In this document: positions 25,601-35,417 of the stretch, piece after piece | How the letters are laid out: every line of letters starts with the position of its first letter | How positions within the stretch are numbered: position 1 is the first letter of the stretch | Assembly (NCBI GenBank): GCA_030141605.1 | Contig: JAQGDQ010000118.1 | Span: forward strand, 337,501 to 401,500 | Direction: 5' to 3' | Source: Tubiluchus corallicola | Taxonomy: Eukaryota; Priapulida; Priapulimorpha; Priapulimorphida; Tubiluchidae | DNA: 64,000 nucleotides | Notes under the pieces: generated by a model | The model's input: the letters and a program-made list of their open reading frames with translations, nothing else | The model's database searches: none | What the model was told of the DNA's origin: nothing | Program-made: the position numbers and the translations under genes

Positions 25601-26478
25601 ATTTAAGGAAAGAGCTCAATAGCGTACATAGTGTGAATAAAAAAAGGTTATATTTTTTCTGCACTCCAATAAAACCTATTTATCAATTACTGCCTCCCAA
25701 GTATTTTTTTACCTATAATCTAATTTGTTTTTTCTCATTTTACTTTCCTGCTTAATTCATTTCATTTTATTTCCTTGTTTTGCTCTAATGTGTATCATTT
25801 CGTTCCGTCTCATTTCATTCCAGTCTATTCAACACCATGTCACTTAATTTTCCTCCTCTGCAGTGGCTTCTTTTCTCTAACGACATTGCACCAATAATGC
25901 TGTTAAGGACATTGTTGTATAATTACCTTGTTCTCTGGGTAATTATTATTCTGGTAGGAGTAGCGGTGCGTATAGTTTGACAGCGTTCTTTGTTTCATAT
26001 GATTGTGTTCTTTGTATACTTAGCTTCTATGTAGAGGATTACTATAACAAGATCAATGTGATGTGCAATGAAGCAGGAATACACGGGAGAGCAAATACGT
26101 GCTCAGTCTCTTTGATGTGCTAATATGCCGACGTACACTAATGGTGCTCTAACTTTTCTTGTACGCCTATATTACCACATCACGTAACATAGGACCAATT
26201 TTACAACAAAAATGGCTTCTAATGTACCATGCTTTAAAAAACATCTTACGTCTTACATCTTAAGCGTATATTATAGTATTATTATAATAAGCTAATATAT
26301 TATTACAGTTTCCTGACTGTTGTTATACAATAGCGTCAAATTGTTAATAAACTGAGCTGCCTTAGAAACTTCTTATTGTTTCTTGAATGCTTTCTTTAAT
26401 TGCAAAACCTTACAATTATGCTGTATCTTTCGTAATTACGATCTAAGCTTCTTTTAAGCTGGTACTTTTTTGTTCTAG
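25601..26478. other. AT-rich spacer
   Basis: Decayed ttcatttc-type words at about 25740-25840; otherwise nothing recognisable. Confidence 0.45.
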
Positions 26479-26660
26479 TAACCAAAGTCAAGCTATCTGG
26501 TGCAAAATGCAAAGGAAAGTATCTGCTGCAAAAAAAGGCTCAGCTGTTTAGGTGGGCTTTTAATCGGAAACAATCGGAACACCTCGGGTGTTTTCGTGAA
26601 AAGCACTTTGTGTTTGACACAAGACGCCCGGGATGCATCAGGTGCAATGCAAGGAATTAA
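26479..26660 (+). CDS. Possible exon encoding a basic, Cys-containing segment
   Basis: A strong acceptor, ACTTTTTTGTTCTAG ending at 26478, precedes an open frame of 60 codons to TAA at 26658-26660; the same frame is open upstream to about 26436. There is no Met near its start, as expected of a later exon. The protein text is normal in composition and basic, with KCKGKYLLQKKAQLFRWAFN in its first half and four cysteines, the last two in GCIRC. An alternative donor, CAG|GTGCAA, at 26641/26642 would make it internal. I do not recognise the family; the cysteines would suit a secreted protein. Chance cannot be excluded. Confidence 0.3.
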
Positions 26661-27429
26661 TTTGTAGTTTTTCGTTTGTAATAAGGCTAAAGCTGTTATT
26701 TAGGCAAGAAACGCACATGTTTCATTCTCCTGAAGCGGCTGATATTTTCAATAACGTTTGAGTAATGAGAAAAAATGGTAAAAACGACTAGGCATTATTG
26801 GTAAGCACCATGATCACCACAGTTATGCATAGTTTAACTAAATGTGCTCGTGCATAGTCTTATATATTAAATATTAATTATTAATTATTAATATTAAAGC
26901 ATTTAATGTTGGCACAGCAGAAAAATTCATTTTAAAATGTACAGCGCAAGAAACAATTAGATAAAACTCTTTTAATATTTACATCCTTATACACTGTAGC
27001 TCATTATGTTCAGCTTTCGTTATATATCTTACCTTGGTGTGAATCGCCTGTACTGATTAAACAATCATTAAAATTTTTCATACCGGGTGCTATATGTGAA
27101 ATTTAGCGATTTCTTTTTCATAGGAAAACTATTTCAGAATTAAAGGAAAAGTTTTTTGCAATTTTGTGAACAACATGTGCTTAAGATAATTGTTTTCTTC
27201 ATAATTATACTGCTAAATAGTGTGGAAGATAGCCAACTGATTATACTGATTCGTGGTGATAGCCTGATATCGGCTTGCACGTATAACAACTGAAGAACAC
27301 TTTAAACATAGGAAACTATGGAAATCTACATGTTGGTGTTTGAAAGTGCCGAAACGTCAGAAAGATTGTTCTAACCCCATGTCACAAACAGACACCTGCT
27401 TGAAAACTGCACGCCAAAAAGTTAATAGT
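26661..27429. other. AT-rich spacer
   Basis: Nothing recognisable. Confidence 0.4.
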
Positions 27430-27665
27430 TTTTGCACTAATCCGGGGCATTAACCACCATGTTCATAATCAAGCCCTGATGGGATTATATGCAGTTACGG
27501 GCGCCGACTTTTCCTCCTCAATGAGAAATATTGTATTAAACACGCGCGAGTTAAATTAGGTCCTAATCCACAGGATTTAATCAATTGTTAATGTGGGAAA
27601 GTCCATGATGTTGTAATGGTGGCTTTAGGCCAGACGCGCATGCGCAATTGTCAAAAAAAAATTGA
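27430..27665. promoter_or_regulatory. Patch with perfect NRF1 palindrome and RBPJ-like site
   Basis: CGCGCATGCGCA at 27635-27646 is a full match to the NRF1 consensus YGCGCAYGCGCR. GTGGGAA at 27593-27599 matches the RBPJ/Su(H) core. The left edge holds CATAATCAAGCCCTG (27464-27478), identical to the terminus of the hAT-like remnant at 35403-35417, so part of the patch may be transposon-derived. Full NRF1 palindromes are characteristic of animal promoters. Confidence 0.3.
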
Positions 27666-28508
27666 CGCAACTTAAAATTTGCAGTTACTTTTGTTATAGC
27701 TCGAAAACTTACGCCTATTCCTCCTTTTCAGCAATCATATAGGTTATTTTTAAAAAGAGGGCTTATACACTGTGTTCCTGCATTTTTCTATGTTACAAAA
27801 GAACGTAAAAGCTACATTTGTTTGTAACGTTTGGAGAAAGCATTCTTATACCTAAACAAAGAAACTTATAAGCGAAACTTATAACAAACAAAATATTTAA
27901 TAGGCATGTTGTCTGACCAAATTTAATAATTCGTTAAACGTTGGCTTTGTATTGGAAGACAGTAATTTGCATAAAATTAATTAAATTATTTAATTTTTTA
28001 TCGAAAGTGCCCTTATTTTATATAAACACTTTCTTCATGGATCTCAACAACATGAAAAAGAAGTAAATTAATTTTTATTTATTGCATATCAAATCACATG
28101 CTTATTAAACAAAGGACAGTAAGCTAGTTAGTAAATTGAAGCGTATGTCATACCTAAAAAGATATAGACAAAATACAATTTGTGGGTGTTTTATATATGT
28201 GTTTTAAAAATGGATCAGATTATAAAATATAAACAACGAAAACAACAATATATGTAAACCACGAATATTTTAACCTCATTACTATGCCCCCGTACATTTT
28301 GGGAATTTATTCAAATTGATACGATATTATAAATAAACATTTTTATCATTTATTTGTTAAAAATTAAACGATTTCTAGGAATTAAAGACAAATAAAAGTT
28401 TCAAATTTTCTTGCCGAATAAATGTAAAATAAACATGCTGCAACAAAATGATGTAGGCCCTGTACACTAGTAAACTAATATAAAGTACTATATGCAATAA
28501 ACTGCAAG
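27666..28508. other. AT-rich spacer
   Basis: Nothing recognisable. Confidence 0.5.
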
Positions 28509-28870
28509 CTATAGTAAAAAAACAAATGCCACCGTGTCATATCCGGTCGTCCTAACTAGACATCCGTCAACGGCGCCTGATCTGCGACATGACAGGTGCA
28601 ACAACTGTCGGCGAAAGTCGGATCGTCTCCCCGGATGATTTCTGAAGCCCAAATTGCGCAATTTTGCTAAATTTGCAGCCATTTCCTCGCGGGAAGTTGA
28701 AATGGATGTGGCCATGTTTGCACGGTGATGAATTGTTAATGGATCTGGTGCTTGTAAGGTTTCTGTGCGCTAAATTGGGCTATTAGGCGACACACGTAAG
28801 CACTATTAGACAAGGATGAGATCTCAGTGTCCCCTACTGACCACACGCAGCCGGATTTGATGAGATTAAA
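28509..28870. promoter_or_regulatory. GC-richer patch, candidate conserved element
   Basis: About 330 bp with more CpG and balanced composition, bounded sharply by AT-rich DNA. It contains CCTCGCGGGAAG (E2F-like, near 28686) and GGCCATGTTTGC near 28711. A 68-codon minus-strand frame starts at 28715 and covers the patch. It begins MATSISTSREEMAANLAKLR and is unrecognised. Either a small coding exon or a regulatory element. Confidence 0.25.
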
Positions 28871-29775
28871 TGATAATAATTGCTAATGCTATAATGGTTA
28901 TAGTACAAACAAAACAAACCTATTACGTACATACAAGAAGCCATGTTATCCACACATATTTGGGGAATGAATTGCAAAAAATATTTATAATTATTCCTAT
29001 TTAGCATTTAGTTAAACACATTTATCTGTAACTAAAACTTAGATAAGCGACTTCTTTAAAAAGTGGCATTCCTAGAATAACACATTAACTACTGGCAATG
29101 TCAAGCATCTGGTAGAAAGACTTACAGTCAATCTCAAGTATCTGATCAGAAGAAATCTACAGGCAACCTCAAACATCTTGTCAGAATACGCCTATTGCTA
29201 ATCTCAGTACTAATGTATGAAATTTTAGCAACAATTAAAGTAGGTGCTAAATTTGCTCTTGATAAAAACTAGCGATTTTACTATTTTGTTGTGGCAAAAA
29301 GCGCAAAACTATAGTTCATAAATGTCTGAAATTTGTGTTACATGCATTTCATCACTGTTGTAGTTTAAAATATGCGTATTTAGAAATGTTGATGCCAAAC
29401 TTGAATGACAGGAAACGTAAAAAAGTTGGACCATAAAAGCTATTGAATGCAATGTGATAATTTTTTTAGAAAAGCGTAACTTAAATGAACTTGTTAATGG
29501 GCTCTGCATTAGTTAAGTTTTCATGAGTGCATTCCATGCATAAAATTGCGTGATAGGTATGTGTTTATTTATAAGATGTGTAATTGTAATATTTGTTATC
29601 TGTAATATAATATTTTCTTTGCTTTTGATCTTACTGTTTTGTTTTTAATTTTTCTTGAATATATTTGTTTGTGGCAGTGTGTGTACTAATCCTGTCACTT
29701 TTTAGATAATTTTGTACTTTTTTTATAATTTTTCTGTAAACTATGTGTTCGAAATAAATATATGTATATATAAAC
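28871..29775. other. AT-rich spacer
   Basis: Nothing recognisable. Confidence 0.45.
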
Positions 29776-29845
29776 TTAGAATTGGACCAGAAACTTTCTG
29801 CTTTCAAGACGTATGTCTTAACCACTAGGCCACCGTGTGCCCCAG
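29776..29845 (-). mobile_element. tRNA-like SINE head (second SINE family)
   Basis: Read on minus, the head is GGGGCACACGGTGGCC, then TAGTGGTTAAG (box A), then about 35 nt later CTGGTCCAATTC (box B, two changes from GGTTCGANTC). This is the start of a tRNA-derived SINE. It differs from the SINE at 8919 and 16755. The body to its left (to about 29600) is AT-rich, and its 3' end is not defined. Confidence 0.6.
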
Positions 29846-31055
29846 TATTTCATACTAATTTATTTAGGAATAAATAACTCTAACGTATCAGAGTGGGGAA
29901 GAACTCTATAAATATAACTGTTCGGCCTCCGCTACATTTTTGTTTGTCTATTTCTTTTATTTCTATTTTAGTTCTTTTTGTTTTATTTTTTAAATCAGAA
30001 TTTATATGTACTTAACTTTTGATCCGATCCTTGCAACTTCATGCGGATCTAACATTTTGACGCGCGTTTTTGCTTTTCGCAAACTGCAAAATTGCTCACA
30101 TATTCCACTGGGCATTCAGTAGTACTGTGAACCCAGGCAAAATTTACGAGACATTACGGAAGCCGCAGGCAGCTGCATGGCATGAAGTTTACCAACAAAC
30201 TCGCCCAAGTTAATGCTGATCTTACCGCTTCAGCTGCTGATAATATGTGATGAGTCTGATTACTTCTGGGTCTCTCTGGTCTCATCGCGTGACATAAACA
30301 TCTAAATTCAGGGTAGATCTTGTGGGTTTAGGGTGTTAGATACTTGGAATGTTCTTCTGATAGCGATAGGTCCATGTGAGTTTTGGTAAGTGAGCCATGG
30401 TCTCTAAAGGACAAATGTAACAAAGTAAGGTCAAAATTCATAGGTCAACTGAAAAGCATTTAAAATAGTGCAACGGTTATGAAATATGTAAGAAGCGGGC
30501 ACGTTTGTCGCAGTCGTTAATGATGGGTCATCAGAAAAGTATTTCTTGTACAAAATGACAACACAAGTCAGGACCAGTAATATAAAATAAGTAGCAGGCG
30601 ACGTAATTCACCCATTCTGCATGGCACACCTTAATCACTGTCAAAAATGACAAAGTAATAAAATAAGGATAATGTTTTGATTTTGGTGAAGTGAGGCTAA
30701 TATGTTAGTTCTTGGGTTTGTTTAGCTCAACTAACTTAACTTAATTTAATAAGAATTACGTTGATGAAGACTCAAGACTGCTTTTTAATAACAGAGAGTT
30801 GATAATGCAAATCCTGGACTAAAAAGCTTGTCATCTTTATATGTTATGGTCTGCTAGCAGTATTCGTTAACAGTTATGTAAATAAGTAAGGTGTGTAAAG
30901 ACATATCTTTCAACCAAGTTACATAGGGGCAACAGGCACTAATAACAAATAACAAAGTGTTTTATATCTCACGACTTAGTTAATGGAAAGCAGAAAAAGG
31001 TGTTCTGCGTTTAGAATTTGATAATTTGAACTCATATTGACATTCATAGTATCAT
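29846..31055. other. Spacer, no gene recognised
   Basis: A modestly GC-richer piece at about 30050-30310 has no recognisable content; the remainder is AT-rich. Confidence 0.45.
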
Positions 31056-31335
31056 AAAAAGCAAACAACTTTTATTAAAACTTGTAAAATGTTAAAAAAA
31101 CACGTCACATACGTTTCGACTGCAGCCTGCAGTCATCATCAGTGATAGATTACACAAACAAACAACCACTTATATAGGCATAGCCTACGATGTATGTACT
31201 GCAAGCTTTGCCTATATAACTGCTTGTTTGTTTGTGTAATCTGTCACTGATAATGACTGCAGGCTGCAGTTGAAACGTTTATGACATGCTTTTGAACATT
31301 TTATAAACGTTTAGTGAAAGTTTTCTTTGCTTTTT
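31056..31335. mobile_element. Foldback with two hammerhead-like blocks, Penelope-type terminus
   Basis: Arms 31056-31180 and 31209-31335 are imperfect inverted copies around a short spacer. Each arm carries the block CTGATGA-T-GACTGCA..TGCAGTC-GAAAC: on minus at 31113-31142 (intact) and on plus at 31247-31276 (CTGATAA and TTGAAAC variants). CTGATGA and GAAA flanking a hairpin are the conserved core of hammerhead ribozymes. Such motifs are known in the terminal repeats of Penelope-like retroelements, whose repeats are often inverted. An extra T after CTGATGA and the lack of a clear stem I or cleavable NUH argue that these copies are relics. No reverse transcriptase is present. Confidence 0.55.
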
Positions 31336-33284
31336 AAAGACTTATATAGTTGGTGGGCTCAGAAACATATCTAGAGTTAAGTAGCACCGGTATCTGGAAG
31401 TAGTGACATGTGACCAAAGGCATCGTTAAAGTATGAATGTGTATGATTAGTTCTCTTTAGTGCTGCAGTGATCTAAGTAAAGCGGGTGTTTTGACCTCGT
31501 GCAAAATATTCACGAGGAAGACTTCAGTTACATTAATAGTTGTTGCAGCTTTCTTTTTATCGCACGATGCGTCATGAAATATATCCTACCTGCCAGAAAC
31601 ATGAATCCACATTATAGGCATTCATTTGTTGATGAGGAAATGCCTGCTGCTTTCTGAAAATAATCCTCTACTCAAGGATGGAAATTTTCCACTAGCTGAA
31701 CTCTGTTAGTGACATTCAGCATGGATTATCCTGCACTGTCGGCTTCATCTCAAAGCAAACTAGTGAGATATTTAGTGGGAGGTTCATCAAATATGAACAA
31801 TTTGTGACTGGTGGACGTATTGTTAGACTTAGGTGCTCAATGAAGCTAAGAACAACGATGATATTCAGCTTTTGTGGCTATTTATTGATAGTCGATACGA
31901 AAGACGCCTTTTGGCATCGACCCCTTTTACAACTATGATAACAAGGACCGGCCAGAAAAGCTGAATTAAGAACTTTGCGCATGCGTGATCAGAAATGACG
32001 GCATACATCTGATATGAAGTCGAGATCCTAAAATTATTTAGAGAGAGATTATAAACCAACTTGGCAACTCATCTGCCTTATCACACTCTACCCTGCTCTG
32101 ATTATATTAGGATTCCCAAGTCGCGATTATGTATAATAAGGCGAGCCATCTAAATCCTCATTTTCTTGAGGTATACGCAGGATAAAGTTATCACTTTTAC
32201 ATCGATACTTTTTTGTACATTAATAGACTAGAAAAAATCCTAAAAATGTTCTTCTATAAAGTTTTTCTGGGGCGTTTTTTATTAAAAGCGAGCAATATAG
32301 CCTTCTTATCAATTTGACTATGCTGAATCCGAAAAAAGCTGTTGCTAGCTAGAAAAATTGGCTGAAAGGGGTTAAAAACGCAAAGAAATCAAAATAGCCG
32401 CTAAGTTTCTGCACAAACAACGTAAATTAAGACACAACATTTCCACAAAATTAACATTAAGAAGTGATTTTGACATCTATCCCAGGACAGTTGAACCCGA
32501 AGAACTTATTTCTCTAATTTCATTTTCGTTTCATAAATGGTTACTGTTTTCAAAATGAACGTGAGAACGAAATAATGCCGGTTTTGCAGTTAGTCTTGTA
32601 CTTAGTCAACCACTTAAAATATGAAAATTAGTTAGACCTATATTTAAACTAAGTCTCTTGGATCTACACAAGAAATTTCAATATAATCATGATAACAGAG
32701 CACTTCTAGCGCATCGAAATTCGAATCCTTTCATGTTTACAATGAGCGGTTTATAACTAAGGATGTCCCTGAACGTGTTGTTGGAAACTGAACCTCTTTT
32801 ACTCGTGAATCGGTGCCATAAGGCGCCTGTTTCGACGTTTTTGTCCCCTATAGCTGGAGCACAGCCATTACGGTGGGTTGTTTTAGGCGCCTGACAGCCG
32901 CCCTGTCACAAGGGTGTGCGTTTCCGTGCCAGCCGTAACGCCACAAAGTGAGAACAGCCAAAACACGCTTGTACAAAAGTTAACATTTCCACAATGAATG
33001 TGGCTAAAGAAGCCGCCTGCCTTTCGCAAGCCGCTCCATTCGCTTGTAATCAGACTTGAATTCGAAACTCATCGTAAGATTACGAAAAATGTTTCAGTAT
33101 GGCGGCTCGAGTTTCAAAACAAGATATGGCAGCGGGATCTGTAATATCTCAACACAGAGAGCAAGCATCTTGGGGAAAATGTTACTCTAAGATGATTAGC
33201 ACAAACGAAAGAACTCTGAACCAAATCAGTGATTAATACACAATGACATATGACAATAATAACTGTGTTTTATAATTTTTTCCA
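31336..33284. other. Spacer with one GC-richer patch
   Basis: At about 32815-33140 the sequence is GC-richer, with AGGCGCCTG at two places near 32820 and 32886 and ATGGCGGCTCG near 33102. This is a possible regulatory element but has no decisive motif. The rest has no feature. Confidence 0.35.
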
Positions 33285-34560
33285 CCATTATGATCGAACC
33301 TAGATTCTTTTACATTCCAAGCAGCTTTGCGTATACTCAGGGCCGGATTATCCTCTACGCTCTTTATCTGGTATACTAATAGACAGATTCTCAGATCATC
33401 AACCTTATTTTGCATGCTTTAACAAATTAACACGTAGAATTAACACAAAACAGGAGAAATTCATTACAATACAAAACTCCACAAATATAGAAAAATTGAG
33501 TGAGTTACCAACGGCTTCCGATATTACTTCAAACATTTCACACAAAGACCCGAATGTTAACATAAATTATCTTATTGAGACAATTCAACCTAAAAAGGAG
33601 ATAGTAGCCCCAGTCGGAAAAGTAAAGTTTTATAAGCATAAACACCCACGTAACACTTAGGTTACTAAAGGCATTATTACGTCCATAAAAACAAGGGATC
33701 AAATGTATAAAACTTGTCGCTTTTTAGCTATAGATTCACCATAACTGCATACATACAAAGTTAATATCAGCACTTACAATAAAATCACAAGGAAATTGAT
33801 TCGTACTTCTAAACACAAGTACTACACTAACTATTTCAAGATTTACCGTACAGATCTAGGTAAAACATGGAGAGGGATAAATTAAATAATAAGCAAAACG
33901 AAGAACAAGCAAACATTTCCCGAATAAGTACCTATAAAAAGCAAAAAGGAACACGACAAAACAGTAATTGCAAATAAACTCAATGATCATTTTTCGACCA
34001 ATGTACAAATGATGGTTTTCAACAATACCAGCACAGCATGACTTATCCTTTAATCTTAAGGAAGTAACGTCAGACGAAGCAAATAATGTTATTCAAAGTC
34101 TAAATTCCAAAACAATGGCATACCTTTCAAATTTTTAAGGGATTTAAAATTAGCAAAAGTTACACCCATTTATAAAAAAAGATGAAAAACAATAAGTTAG
34201 CAACTATAGACCAATCTCCATTTTGCGTGTTTCAGTGATCCGCGAAAGAATAATGTTTAATCAACTTTTTGACTATTTCAAAAGTAATACACTGTTATAT
34301 TCACCACAGTATGGTTCTAGAACCCCAGCACTCAGCAGAATTTGCAACACTGGAATTTGTCAACGAAGTAAGAAATATTGAGGTTATGGTGTTTGTCAAT
34401 GCTCCGGGCGGGATATTTCTGGAGTTAACCAAAGCCTTTGACACGTTAAATGATGGCGTTATTCTTTAAAAAAACTATATAAAACTATTATAAAACACCT
34501 GAATATTCGGAGCAGCCTCTTACATACACTATTTCTAATGTGATCAATAAATTTCCCAAT
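33285..34560 (+). pseudogene. Degenerate CR1/Jockey-group LINE remnant
   Basis: The plus strand, read with several frame changes, encodes the end of an APE-type endonuclease (SGILIDRFSDHQPYF, with the diagnostic SDH-x-P). Then comes a linker that includes TKGIITSIKTRDQMYK, then IANKLNDHFST, VTSDEANNVIQSL and LAKVTPIYKK. The RT block FLELTKAFDTLNDGVIL, ending near 34469, corresponds to the usual FLDLSKAFDTVDH. Multiple stops, frameshifts and an internal deletion before LAKVTP make it long dead. The RT catalytic FADD box is absent, so the copy is truncated at its 3' coding side. It is related to, but clearly diverged from, the LINE at 42345-45410, with similar domain order. Confidence 0.8.
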
Positions 34561-35065
34561 AATATAATTGTTTAATAGTAAAAATTATGGCTTAAGCTAC
34601 ATTGTTAAAGAATTAAAAGAGCATTATCTCTCTTCTAATAGTGAATCATGTATTCTACCTGTTTGCTATGTATGCCACTACATTAATGTAACTTAGCGAA
34701 CGTTTTAATATCTGTCATGTTTATGGTCAACATTATTATAAGATGCAAATTTGTTTTTATTTCTTAATAAGATTTGATTATGTTCGGGATTATCATAGAC
34801 TCATTGATTAAGTGCCTGTTTGTTTAAAAGCTACTGCAATTCTTGTACAAGTAAGACTCTTGCATTATTTGAGTGTAACATTTACAATAACTCTTGCATC
34901 ATGTTAAATATTCTGTTCTTTCGGTGGCTGTCACGTCTGCGACCTTACAGGTTTTTTGTGGCATTCTCCTTGACACATTGTATGTGTAATATTTTACGTC
35001 GAATATTGTCAAAATAAATTGTCTATTACTAAATAAGTCTTCTTCTACTACTACTACTACTACTA
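34561..35065. other. AT-rich spacer ending in (CTA)n
   Basis: May include 3' sequence of the LINE remnant, but no diagnostic end is visible. A short (CTA)n tract lies at about 35045-35065. Confidence 0.4.
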
Positions 35066-35417
35066 TAGGCTAATATAGGCTGGAGCCTAGGGCCTCTCAA
35101 GCTTGGGACCGGCGGCTATGGTAAAATGAGATAAAAAATCTGTTTTTTCATGTGCTAATTTGGTTTGCAATAAATACTAAAATAGTAGTACAGTATTTCT
35201 TAAAAATATTTTTATTAACAAACAAAAGATAGCTGTTGTAATTTATTTAAAGAATTTTCAATAAGTTTACTTATTCGATTTAAGTAAATGTCGCTAAAAT
35301 ATATCACAAGCAAAAAATATTGAAGACGGGTGCTGGCGAGTTAGAGGGTGTCTCCGTCTGAGGGGGCCCCATAACTTCATTAGTTCTTGGGGCTCAAAAG
35401 GTCATAATCAAGCCCTG
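35066..35417 (-). mobile_element. hAT-like non-autonomous remnant
   Basis: On minus the element starts CAGGGCTTGATTATG (35403-35417), runs through GAGCCCCAAGAAC and GGGGCCCCCTCAGACGG, and ends near CTAGGCTCCAGCC and TTAGCCTATAG at the (CTA)n tract. A CAGGG start with GGGGCCC near one end and CCCTAGGC near the other is the usual look of non-autonomous hAT elements. The centre is AT-rich with no ORF. The second terminal repeat is not recognisable, so this is probably a truncated copy. Confidence 0.45.

Noticed and set aside
33338-33365. Independent hAT insertion at CAGGGCCGGATTA
   Set aside because: Only one end-like word is present and LINE coding resumes within about 20 bp, so a separate element cannot be supported.
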